Notes under the pieces: model-generated
The model's database searches: none
What the model saw: only the letters and a program-made list of their open reading frames with translations
What the model was told of the DNA's origin: nothing
Position numbers and translations under genes: made by a program
Shown: positions 56,301 to 64,000 of the stretch, piece by piece
Layout of the letters: each line of letters begins with the position of its first letter
Position numbering within the stretch: the first letter of the stretch is position 1
Source of the DNA: Nocardia tengchongensis
GTDB taxonomy: Bacteria; Actinomycetota; Actinomycetes; Mycobacteriales; Mycobacteriaceae
Direction of reading: 5' to 3'
Length of the DNA: 64,000 bases
NCBI RefSeq assembly: GCF_018362975.1
Contig: NZ_CP074371.1
Location: 5,828,001 to 5,892,000 of the forward strand

Positions 56301-57479
56301 TCAGGCGCCGACAGCGGCGAGCTCGGCCTCGATGGCCGCCTCGAGCCGCTCCCGGACCTCGGGAACCGTGATCTTCTGAATGATCTCGAAGAAGAAGCCG
56401 CGCACGACCAGACGTCGCGCCACTTCCTCGCTGATACCGCGCGAACGCAGGTAGAACAGCTGCTCGTCGTCGAAACGGCCGGTGGCCGAGGCGTGTCCGG
56501 CCCCGACGATCTCGCCGGTCTCGATCTCCAGGTTCGGCACCGAGTCGGCGCGGGCGCCATCGGTGAGCACCAGGTTGCGGTTGGCCTCGTAGGTCTCGGT
56601 GCCCTGGGCCGCCGCGCGAATGAGCACATCGCCCACCCACACGGTCCGCGCATCGGGCTTCGACGAGGTCGGATCGCCCTGCAGCGCACCCTTGTACAGC
56701 ACGTTCGACTTGCAGTTGGGCACCGCGTGATCGATCAGCAGGCGCTGCTCGAAGTGCTGGCCGTCGTCGGCGAAGTACACGCCGAGCAGTTCGGCGTCGC
56801 CGCCCGGACCGTCGTAGCGGACGTTCGCGGTCAGGCGCACCAGATCGCCACCGAGGGTGACATTGGTGTGCCGCAGGGTGGCGTCGCGCCCCAGCTTGCC
56901 GTGGTGCGCGGTGGCGTGCACGGCGTCGTCGGCCCAGTCCTGGATCACGATGACGTTCAGCTTGGCGCTGTCGCCGAGCACGAACTCCACGTTCTCCGCG
57001 TAGGTTCCGCTGCCGCGCTGGTCGAGGACCACGTTCGCGTGGGCGAAGTTGCCCAGGCGGATCTGGGTGTGCCCGAAGGCGGTCTTGCCCTCACCCGGAC
57101 CGGTGATGGTGACGACAACCGCTTCGGCCACTTCGGTTTCCGCGGCGATCGACACGACGGTCGCCTGCTCGAAACCCGAGTACGCCTGCGCGGCAACACG
57201 ATCGGTGGGGATACCGGCGACACCGAGGCGCGCGTCGTCACGGCCGACGGTCTCCACCGTCACACCCGCGATGCTGTTCACCTCGACGACGGACTGACCG
57301 TCACGCACGGCAGTGCCGTCGTGCAGGCCACGCAGCCGGCGCAACGGGGTGAAGCGCCACGCCTCGTCGTGCGCGGACGGCACCTCGAAAGCGTTCACGT
57401 CGTAGGACGCGAAGACCTCACCCTTGTTGATCGCCGGAACGCGAGCCTCAGCGGCAACGGCAACATTATCGACCGTCAT
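56301..57479 (-). CDS. sufD: SufD Fe-S assembly scaffold subunit
   Basis: 392 residues. Beta-helix family with the C-terminal SufB/D core: HGKLGRDATLRHTNVTLGGD, DHAVPNCKSNVLYKGAL, TYEANRNLVLTDGARADSVPNLEIE (in parts), DEQLFYLRSRGISEEVAR. The start ATG at 57479 shares one base with the sufB stop (TGATG). It forms the SufBC2D complex. Confidence 0.94.
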   Translation of the reverse strand: MTVDNVAVAAEARVPAINKGEVFASYDVNAFEVPSAHDEAWRFTPLRRLRGLHDGTAVRDGQSVVEVNSIAGVTVETVGRDDARLGVAGIPTDRVAAQAYSGFEQATVVSIAAETEVAEAVVVTITGPGEGKTAFGHTQIRLGNFAHANVVLDQRGSGTYAENVEFVLGDSAKLNVIVIQDWADDAVHATAHHGKLGRDATLRHTNVTLGGDLVRLTANVRYDGPGGDAELLGVYFADDGQHFEQRLLIDHAVPNCKSNVLYKGALQGDPTSSKPDARTVWVGDVLIRAAAQGTETYEANRNLVLTDGARADSVPNLEIETGEIVGAGHASATGRFDDEQLFYLRSRGISEEVARRLVVRGFFFEIIQKITVPEVRERLEAAIEAELAAVGA

Positions 57480-58915
57480 CAGCCGACGGCTCCTTCCATC
57501 TGCAGTTCGATCAGGCGGTTCAGCTCCAGGGCGTACTCCATCGGGAGCTCCTTGGCGATCGGCTCGACGAAGCCGCGCACGATCATGGCCATCGCCTCGT
57601 CCTCGGTGAGACCACGGCTCATCAGGTAGAACAGCTGGTCCTCGGACACCTTCGAGACCGTGGCCTCGTGGCCCATGGTCACGTCGTCCTCGCGGATGTC
57701 GACGTAGGGGTAGGTGTCGGAGCGGGAGATGTTGTCCACCAGCAGCGCATCGCACTTCACGGTCGACTTCGAGCCGTGCGCACCCTTGTTCACCTGAACC
57801 AGGCCACGGTAGGAGGCACGACCGCCACCGCGCGCCACCGACTTGGAGATGATGGTCGAGGAGGTGTGCGGCGCCAGGTGCAGCATCTTCGCACCGGTGT
57901 CCTGGTGCTGGTCCGGACCGGCGAACGCGATCGAGAGCACCTCACCCTTGGCGTACTCACCGGTCATCCACACGGCCGGGTACTTCATGGTGACCTTGGA
58001 GCCGATATTGCCGTCGACCCACTCCATGGTCGCGCCCGCCTCGGCCTTGGCGCGCTTGGTCACCAGGTTGTAGACGTTGTTCGACCAGTTCTGGATCGTG
58101 GTGTAGCGGCAGCGGCCGCCCTTCTTCACGATGATCTCCACGACCGCGGAGTGCAGCGAATCCGAGCTGTAGATCGGCGCGGTGCAACCCTCGACGTAGT
58201 GGACGTAGGCGTCCTCGTCGACGATGATCAGCGTCCGCTCGAACTGACCCATGTTCTCGGTGTTGATGCGGAAGTACGCCTGCAGCGGGATGTCCACGTG
58301 CACGCCCGGCGGCACGTAGATGAACGAGCCACCCGACCAGGTCGCCGAGTTCAGCGCGGAGAACTTGTTGTCACCCGACGGGATGACCGAGCCGAAGTAC
58401 TTCTGGAACAGCTCCGGGTGCTCCTTGAGCGCCGTATCGGTGTCCAGGAAGATAACGCCCTGCTTCTCGAGGTCCTCACGGATCGAGTGGTAGACGACCT
58501 CGGACTCGTACTGGGCCGCCACACCGGACACCAGACGCTGCTTCTCGGCCTCCGGGATGCCCAGCTTGTCGTAGGTGTTCTTGATGTCCTCGGGCAGGTC
58601 TTCCCAGGTCGCGGCCTGCTTCTCGGACGAGCGCACGAAGTACTTGATGTTGTCGAAGTCGATGCCGTCGAGCTTGGAACCCCAGCTCGGCATGGGCTTC
58701 TTGTCGAAGATGCGCAGGGCCTTCAGGCGGAAGTCGAGCATCCATTCGGGCTCGTTCTTCTTGGCCGAGATGTCGCGCACGACGTCCTCGGACAGTCCGC
58801 GCTTGGCAGCGGCACCGGCGACATCCTTGTCGGCCCAGCCGTACTCGTACGTGCCCAGGGAAGCGATGGTCTCTTCCTGGGACAGCGGCTGCGACTGTTC
58901 GGTGGTCGTCGTCAT
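57479..58915 (-). CDS. sufB: SufB Fe-S assembly scaffold subunit
   Basis: 478 residues. Conserved SufB sequences: [21 protein letters not shown] [57 protein letters not shown] and [20 protein letters not shown]. It is the largest scaffold piece on which the cluster is built. The start overlaps the sufR stop by four bases (ATGA). Confidence 0.95.
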   Translation of the reverse strand: MTTTTEQSQPLSQEETIASLGTYEYGWADKDVAGAAAKRGLSEDVVRDISAKKNEPEWMLDFRLKALRIFDKKPMPSWGSKLDGIDFDNIKYFVRSSEKQAATWEDLPEDIKNTYDKLGIPEAEKQRLVSGVAAQYESEVVYHSIREDLEKQGVIFLDTDTALKEHPELFQKYFGSVIPSGDNKFSALNSATWSGGSFIYVPPGVHVDIPLQAYFRINTENMGQFERTLIIVDEDAYVHYVEGCTAPIYSSDSLHSAVVEIIVKKGGRCRYTTIQNWSNNVYNLVTKRAKAEAGATMEWVDGNIGSKVTMKYPAVWMTGEYAKGEVLSIAFAGPDQHQDTGAKMLHLAPHTSSTIISKSVARGGGRASYRGLVQVNKGAHGSKSTVKCDALLVDNISRSDTYPYVDIREDDVTMGHEATVSKVSEDQLFYLMSRGLTEDEAMAMIVRGFVEPIAKELPMEYALELNRLIELQMEGAVG

Positions 58916-59730
58916 TCGGCACTCCTTCCGGAGTCATGTGTAGAAGTCGTTGCGGGCTGCGCAACGGGGGTCTGTACGGAACTTTCGGGGGCGGCATCGG
59001 GCATAGCGGGCGAAGCAATGAGGGGTACGTGCGTGGTGCACGCGCAATCACCGTTGGCGATCGTCGCCAGGCGCTGCACGTGCGTGCCGAGAATCGCGCG
59101 GAAGGCCTCCAGCTCGGCCGCGCACAACTCCGGGAACTCCTCGGCGACGTGCGAGACCGGGCAGTGGTGCTGGCAGATCTGCACGCCCGCACCGACTTTC
59201 CGGGTCGAAGCCGCGAAACCGGCATCGGTGAACGCTTCCGCGATCTCCTCCGCCTTGGCCTCGGTCTCCGCCGGGGCGTGGACGGCGAGATCGCCGACCC
59301 CGGCCACGATGGCCGCCACCCGCTTGCGCGCGAAATCGGTGATGGCCTGATCGCCGCCGATCTCCCGCAGCTGCCGCATGGCCGCTCCGGCGAGGTCATC
59401 GTAGGCATGGGCCAGACGGCCCCGGCCGGTGGCCGTGAGCTGGTACTGCTTGGCGGGACGGCCGCGGCCCTTCTGCTGCCACGGCGCGGAGCGCGTCGCC
59501 TGCGCCTCACCCGCGTCGATCAGCGCGTCCAGATGCCGACGCACACCCGCCGGACTCAGACCCAGCCGCTCGCCGATGGCGGTCGCGGTGATCGGGCCCT
59601 CCTCCAACAGCAGCTTGACGACGGCTTCGCGCGTGTGTCCCTCACCCGCCGGCCCGGGCACGACAACGGACCGGGCACCGTCATGCTGGTGTCCGGTCTG
59701 TTCCGCGTTCCGCAAACCCACGGTTTTCAC
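58912..59730 (-). CDS. sufR: SufR Fe-S-sensing repressor of the suf operon
   Basis: 272 residues. N-terminal winged helix ([20 protein letters not shown]) and a C-terminal cluster-binding segment with cysteines in [20 protein letters not shown] and GDCACTTH. In cyanobacteria and mycobacteria SufR binds a [4Fe-4S] cluster and represses suf. The GTG at 59730 has no RBS and lies inside the predicted operator, suggesting a leaderless transcript. The gene leads the operon sufRBDCSUT. Confidence 0.9.
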   Translation of the reverse strand: MKTVGLRNAEQTGHQHDGARSVVVPGPAGEGHTREAVVKLLLEEGPITATAIGERLGLSPAGVRRHLDALIDAGEAQATRSAPWQQKGRGRPAKQYQLTATGRGRLAHAYDDLAGAAMRQLREIGGDQAITDFARKRVAAIVAGVGDLAVHAPAETEAKAEEIAEAFTDAGFAASTRKVGAGVQICQHHCPVSHVAEEFPELCAAELEAFRAILGTHVQRLATIANGDCACTTHVPLIASPAMPDAAPESSVQTPVAQPATTSTHDSGRSAE

Positions 59731-59741
59731 AACACAAGTGT
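59727..59741 (-). promoter_or_regulatory. SufR-type operator overlapping the sufR start
   Basis: On the minus strand ACACTTGTGTTGTGA fits the ACACT-N5-TGTGA motif recalled for mycobacterial SufR. It includes the GTG start codon, so it would cover the transcription start of a leaderless mRNA. Confidence 0.6.
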
Positions 59742-59885
59742 GACGGAATTCCATTCCTCGATCCAGTAAGGGTCCCCTGACCGAAAAAGCGCGACCTGGG
59801 AATATGCCGTCACGTGTGAGCTGGCACACCATATACATCCCGGCAATCAGGAAATTAGGGCCGGTCATGAGGGGTTCCGGACGAT

Positions 59886-60728
59886 GTGAACAGTGTCCTC
59901 GTAGTGGGTGCGACAGGAAATGTCGGCCGGCAGGTGGTCGCCCGACTGGCCGCGGCGGGAGTCGGGACGCGGGCGCTGGCCCGCGATCCGGCAGCCGCCG
60001 GGCTTCCGGACGGAGTGGAGGTGGTGCGCGGAGATCTGGCCAAGCCCGCGTCGCTGGCCGCGGCGGCGGACGGGGTCGATTCAGTATTACTGGTGTGGCC
60101 GTTCCCCGGCAGCGAGAACGCCGAACAGGTCGTGCGGGTGCTCGGCGCACGGGCGCGACGCGTTGTGTACCTGTCCTCCACGAGCGTCAACGACCAAGGG
60201 CCGCAATCGGATCTGATCCCACTGCTGCACGTGGAGATGGAGAGCCTGGTCCGGACATATGTATCGGAATGGACGGTATTGAGGGCGGACACGCTCGCAT
60301 CCAACGCGCTGGGCTGGGCGGGACAGATTCGCACGGGTGACATCGTGCGCGGGACCGCGGTCGCGCCGTCGGCGGTGGTGCACGAGGGCGATATCGCGGC
60401 GGTGGCGGTTCGGCTGCTCACCGAATCCGGCCATGAGAGGCGGATCTACCGCGTCACCGGGCCGCGGGTGGTCGGCCGGGCGGAGCAGGTCGAGGCGATC
60501 GGGGCGGCGCTGGGCCGGGCGTTGCGCTTCGAGGCGCTGCCCGTGGCGGTGGCCCGGGAGTCGATGACGGCGGCCGGGCTGCCCGCGCGCCTGATCGAGA
60601 CGCTGGTGTCGATGGCCGACTTCCGGCCGCGCTCGGAGCTGGTCACCACCACGGTCGCGGAGCTCACGGGCCGTCCGGCCCGTGATATTCGGGAGTGGGC
60701 CGCCGAGCATGTGGAGGACTTCCGGTAG
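59886..60728 (+). CDS. NmrA/NAD(P)H-binding atypical SDR
   Basis: 280 residues. N-terminal dinucleotide motif [15 protein letters not shown], then LARDP for NADPH selectivity. The C-terminal part ([29 protein letters not shown]) fits NmrA/QOR2-like proteins. It may reduce a quinone or sense redox state. The GTG at 59886 is the start (ATGTGAACAGTG context); it is divergent from sufR (155 nt). Confidence 0.82.
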   Translation: MNSVLVVGATGNVGRQVVARLAAAGVGTRALARDPAAAGLPDGVEVVRGDLAKPASLAAAADGVDSVLLVWPFPGSENAEQVVRVLGARARRVVYLSSTSVNDQGPQSDLIPLLHVEMESLVRTYVSEWTVLRADTLASNALGWAGQIRTGDIVRGTAVAPSAVVHEGDIAAVAVRLLTESGHERRIYRVTGPRVVGRAEQVEAIGAALGRALRFEALPVAVARESMTAAGLPARLIETLVSMADFRPRSELVTTTVAELTGRPARDIREWAAEHVEDFR

Positions 60729-60865
60729 CCGGCCGGTCGCTTGTGACCGGCCTGATTCGGGAGTCCGGGCATAAGTTCGACGCCGATCGAATTACATCCA
60801 AGGGCGGGTTTCACCCAGCGCCCGCCGCTCCCCCGCACAGCCGATCCACGAAAGCCGGTGCCAGC

Positions 60866-61879
60866 ATGCCCCTCGCCGTATCACTACTCGACCTCGCGGT
60901 CATCTCGCCCGGCCAGACCGCCCGCGACAGTTTCGGGCACAGTGTGGCGCTGGCGCAGGCGGCGGAACGCAGTGGATACCAGCGGGTCTGGTACGCCGAG
61001 CACCACAACATGAAGTCGATCGCGTCCAGCGCGACCAGCGTGCTCATCGGATACGTGGCCGCCCACACCGACAGCATCCGGCTCGGCGCGGGCGGGGTGA
61101 TGCTGCCCAACCATTCGCCGTTGGTGATCGCCGAGCAGTTCGGGACGCTCGAATCGCTGTTCCCGGGACGCATCGACCTCGGGCTGGGGCGCGCGCCCGG
61201 CAGTGACCAGGAGACCATGCGGGCGCTGCGGCGCAATCCGTCCTCGGCCGACACCTTCCCCCAGGACGTCCTCGAGTTGCAGGGGTTCCTGAACGGGAAC
61301 ACCCGGATTCCGGGGGTGCAGGCGGTGCCGCGCGCGGAAGGCGTTGTGCCGCTCTACATTCTGGGCTCCTCGCTGTTCGGCGCGCAGCTGGCCGCGCACC
61401 TGGGGCTGCCGTACGCCTTCGCCTCACACTTCGCGCCCGACGCCCTGCACCAGGCCGTCTCCGAATACCGCGACCGGTTCCGGCCCTCGGAGCAGCTGGC
61501 CGAGCCGTACGTGATGGCCGGGGTCAATGTGTTCGCGGCCGAGGATCGGGAACTGGCCGAGCAGCAGAAGACCATCTCCTATCGCGCGCGCACGCGAGCC
61601 TTCATCAAGCGGGGCGCGGGCGGCGCGGACTTCTCCGACGAGGAGATCGACGCGTTCCTGGCCTCGCCCAACGGCCGGCACCTGGCCGCCATGACCACCT
61701 ACACCGCGGTGGGCACGCCCGCCGACGTCGTGGACTACCTCGAGGATTTCGCGGCCGGGATCCAGGCCGACGAACTGATCCTCGCCCACCACGCGCAGGA
61801 CATCGTGGATCGGGTGCGGTCGGTGGAACTCACCGGCGCGGCCGTCGCCGCGGGCGAAACCGTATCGCGCCGAGGCTGA
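60866..61879 (+). CDS. LLM-class flavin-dependent oxidoreductase
   Basis: 337 residues, luciferase-like TIM barrel. Motifs: [68 protein letters not shown]. It uses FMN or F420; the substrate is unknown. ATG 60866. It is convergent with the TPP enzyme (17-nt gap). Confidence 0.88.
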   Translation: MPLAVSLLDLAVISPGQTARDSFGHSVALAQAAERSGYQRVWYAEHHNMKSIASSATSVLIGYVAAHTDSIRLGAGGVMLPNHSPLVIAEQFGTLESLFPGRIDLGLGRAPGSDQETMRALRRNPSSADTFPQDVLELQGFLNGNTRIPGVQAVPRAEGVVPLYILGSSLFGAQLAAHLGLPYAFASHFAPDALHQAVSEYRDRFRPSEQLAEPYVMAGVNVFAAEDRELAEQQKTISYRARTRAFIKRGAGGADFSDEEIDAFLASPNGRHLAAMTTYTAVGTPADVVDYLEDFAAGIQADELILAHHAQDIVDRVRSVELTGAAVAAGETVSRRG

Positions 61880-61896
61880 TCGCTACTTCGTCTCCG

Positions 61897-63639
61897 CTAC
61901 GGGCGGGGGATGTTGCGCAGGTTGGAGCGGGCCATGTCGATCATCCGGCCGACGCCGCCGGCCAGCACGATCTTGCCCGCGGCCAGGGCGAAGCCCTTCA
62001 CCTGCGCGGCATCGATCTTCGGCGGCAGTGACAGAGCATTGGGGTCGGTGACCACGTCGACGAGGACCGGTCCAGGCTCGGCGAACGCCTTGGTCAACGC
62101 GCTACGAACCTCGCCGGGGTCGGTGACCCGGATCGCGGGAATGCCCACGGCCGCGGCGATATCGGCGTAGTTGACCGGTTCCTGGTCGGTGCCGAAGTCG
62201 GGCAGGCCGTCGACGAGCATCTCGAGCTTCACCATGCCGAGGGTCGAGTTGTTGAACACCACGATCTTCACCGGCAACCGGTGCCGCCAGACGGTCAGCA
62301 ACTCGCCCATCAGCATCGCCAGGCCGCCGTCACCCGACAGCGAGATCACCTGTCGCCCAGGGAAAGCCGACTGCGCGCCGATCGCGTGCGGCAGCGCGTT
62401 GGCCATGGTGCCGTGCCGCCACGAGCCGATGATCCGGCGCCGGCCGTTGGGGCTCAGGTAGCGGGCCGCCCAGACGTTGCACATGCCGGTGTCGACGGTG
62501 AAAACCGCGTCGTCGTCGGCGATTTCGTCGATCATGGCGGCGACGTACTCGGGGTGGATCGGCGTGTGGTGATCGATGTCATGGGTGTAGGCGTCCACCA
62601 CGTTCTCCAGTGCGGAGGCGTGGCGGCGCAGCATGTCGTCGAGGAAGGCGCGGCTCGGCTTCTGGTGCAGCAGGGGCAGCACCGCGTCGATGGTCGCCGC
62701 CACGTCGCCGTGGACGGCGATGTCGACGATCGCGCGACGGCCGATGCGGGCGGGGTCGCGGTCGATCTGGGCGATGCGGCCGTCCTGGGGCAGGAAGGTG
62801 TCGTAGGGAAAGTCGGTGCCGAGCAGGATCAAAAGGTCCGCTTCGTGGGTAGCCTCGTAGGCCGCGCCGTAGCCGAGCAGGCCGCTCATGCCGACGTCGT
62901 AGGGGTTGTCGAACTGGATCCACTCCTTGCCGCCGAGGGCGTGCCCGATCGGGGCGTGCAGGCGGTCGGCCAGGCTCATCACCCGGTCGTGCGCGCCGCG
63001 CACGCCGGCACCCGCGAACAGGGCCACGGTGTCGGCGTCGTTGATCGCCTCGGCGAGCCGGTCCACCTGTTCGGCCGGCGGGACCACGGTGGCCGCGGCG
63101 GTCACCAGATCCGAGGGGCGGCTGCGATTCTCGGCGTCGGCGCTGAGCACATCGCCGGGAACGACGAGGACCGAGACGCCGTGGCGGCCCAGAGCGGTCT
63201 GCATGGCGATGGTGGCCAGGCGCGGCAGCTGCGCGGGGATGCCGGCCATTTCACAGAAGTGGCTGCACTCCACGAAGAGTCGTTCGGGGTGGGTCTCCTG
63301 GAAGAAACCGGTGCCGATCTCGCGGCCGGGGATGTGCGAGGCGATAGCCAGCACCGAGGCGCCATTGCGGTGGGCGTCGTAGAGGCCCTGGATCAGATGG
63401 GTGTTGCCGGGGCCGCAGCTGGCCGCGCAGACGGCCAGGCGTCCGGTCAGCAGCGATTCCGCACCGGCGGCGAAGGCGGCGCACTCCTCGTTGTGGCAGT
63501 GCACCCACTCGATGCCCTCGGTGCGGCGCAGGGCGTCGACGAAGGGGTTCAAACTGTCTCCCACCAGGCCATATACCCGCTGGACACCGGCGGCGACGAG
63601 TGCGTCGACCAGCTGGGTGGCGACCGAATTCCGACCCAT
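61897..63639 (-). CDS. poxB: Pyruvate dehydrogenase (quinone)/pyruvate oxidase-type TPP enzyme
   Basis: 580 residues. The N-terminal PYR domain has VYGLVGDSLNPFVDAL and the TPP glutamate in HCHNEECAAFAAGAE. The C-terminal PP domain has LSGDGGLAMLMGELLTVWRH and NNSTLGMVKLEM (the GDG...NN TPP/Mg motif). A PoxB-type enzyme oxidises pyruvate to acetate and CO2 with quinone as acceptor. The preferred start at 63639 follows GGAG; an ATG at 63672 is the farthest. The C-terminal tail MARSNLRNI is amphipathic and may bind the membrane. Confidence 0.88.
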   Translation of the reverse strand: MGRNSVATQLVDALVAAGVQRVYGLVGDSLNPFVDALRRTEGIEWVHCHNEECAAFAAGAESLLTGRLAVCAASCGPGNTHLIQGLYDAHRNGASVLAIASHIPGREIGTGFFQETHPERLFVECSHFCEMAGIPAQLPRLATIAMQTALGRHGVSVLVVPGDVLSADAENRSRPSDLVTAAATVVPPAEQVDRLAEAINDADTVALFAGAGVRGAHDRVMSLADRLHAPIGHALGGKEWIQFDNPYDVGMSGLLGYGAAYEATHEADLLILLGTDFPYDTFLPQDGRIAQIDRDPARIGRRAIVDIAVHGDVAATIDAVLPLLHQKPSRAFLDDMLRRHASALENVVDAYTHDIDHHTPIHPEYVAAMIDEIADDDAVFTVDTGMCNVWAARYLSPNGRRRIIGSWRHGTMANALPHAIGAQSAFPGRQVISLSGDGGLAMLMGELLTVWRHRLPVKIVVFNNSTLGMVKLEMLVDGLPDFGTDQEPVNYADIAAAVGIPAIRVTDPGEVRSALTKAFAEPGPVLVDVVTDPNALSLPPKIDAAQVKGFALAAGKIVLAGGVGRMIDMARSNLRNIPRP

Positions 63640-63809
63640 CATCGCTCCGTTCGCAGTGTCGAGACCGAGCATGATCGAAGGTCACTGTATCGGAAATCGA
63701 ACCGCTTGGTTGCTGAATAGTTGCCGCCTTGTCCGATTTCCCGAGGGCGACAGCACCAGCCCAGCGACGCCGATGCGGCCGTCTCCCCAGATCAGGCGAC
63801 CGGAGTCAC

Positions 63810-64000
63810 TCAGGGTGAATGCGCTTCCACGGCAACGGCTTCCGCGAGTGACAGGCGCAGCAACCTGGCCATCGCGGCCGAGACCGTGTGCAAGGGTTCG
63901 TCACTGCGGCGGACACGAGCCAGAATGGTCGCGCCCTCGTAGGCCGCGACCACCGTGGTGGCCAGGCCGCGCGCCTCCCCCGGTTCCAATCCCAATTCGG
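63810..64000 (-). CDS. TetR-family regulator, C-terminal part (5' end beyond window)
   Basis: The frame enters from the right edge and encodes the last 62 residues: GLATTVVAAYEGATILARV, RRSDEPLHTVSAAMARLL and a short tail. This helical pattern is typical of the TetR C-terminal dimerisation domain. No HTH is in the window, so the assignment rests on the C-terminus only. Confidence 0.6.
   Translation of the reverse strand, partial: ELGLEPGEARGLATTVVAAYEGATILARVRRSDEPLHTVSAAMARLLRLSLAEAVAVEAHSP

Overview
The window is high-GC actinobacterial chromosome. Gene content points to a mycolic-acid-containing genus, most likely Nocardia or a close relative. The indicators are kshA and an hsaA-like gene sharing a KstR-type operator, an IdeR-type iron box, an MTB12-like antigen, HTH/DUF397 pairs, a DUF4189 protein, an F420-type nitroreductase, a DesA1-like desaturase and a sufRBDCSUT operon. 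I see no rRNA, tRNA, CRISPR array, phage or insertion sequence.

Layout. 1-5.1 kb: the 5' part of a Ser/Thr kinase-ATPase signalling protein (minus strand, running off the left edge), a secreted lysozyme-like protein, a small unknown protein and a frameshifted YbdK-type carboxylate-amine ligase. 5.1-12.5 kb: minus-strand PLP enzyme, secreted alpha/beta hydrolase, PucR-type regulator and an hsaA-like monooxygenase broken by an in-frame TAA; plus-strand kshA and desaturase leave from the same KstR-type operator. 12.5-22.9 kb: lipoprotein, NUDIX remnant, DUF347 membrane protein, MTB12-like secreted protein behind an iron box, two SDRs, a TM protein with a Pro/Gln-rich N-terminus, a frameshifted lycopene cyclase and an HTH/DUF397 pair. 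22.9-27.8 kb: a four-gene operon (slipin, Ddn-like F420 protein, cupredoxin, LGFP-repeat protein), an MFS exporter, Hsp20 and a frameshifted flavodoxin-like gene.

27.9-40.3 kb is a purine-catabolism regulon: uraD, three xanthine-dehydrogenase subunits with an interleaved deaminase, an NCS2 purine permease, xdhC, an AIG2-like gene, hyi and allantoicase, all on the minus strand, with a divergent PucR activator. 40.3-47.1 kb: a ferredoxin/flavoprotein pair, a MarR/MFS divergent pair with two clear operators, an AurF-like diiron enzyme and a sulfite-oxidase-like protein. 47.2-53.4 kb: Ku, a GNAT acetyltransferase, a six-bladed-propeller secreted protein, DUF4189, a LexA paralog, a cupin and a TetR regulator. 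53.4-59.7 kb: the sufR-sufB-sufD-sufC-sufS-sufU-sufT operon. 59.9-64 kb: an NmrA-type reductase, a luciferase-like oxidoreductase, a pyruvate dehydrogenase (quinone)-type TPP enzyme and the 3' end of a TetR gene.

An important caveat is the unusual number of otherwise conserved genes broken by one single-base indel each, mostly in G/C or A runs. One of them is sufS, which is expected to be essential. I read most of these as probable sequencing or assembly errors rather than gene decay, but the sequence alone cannot decide.
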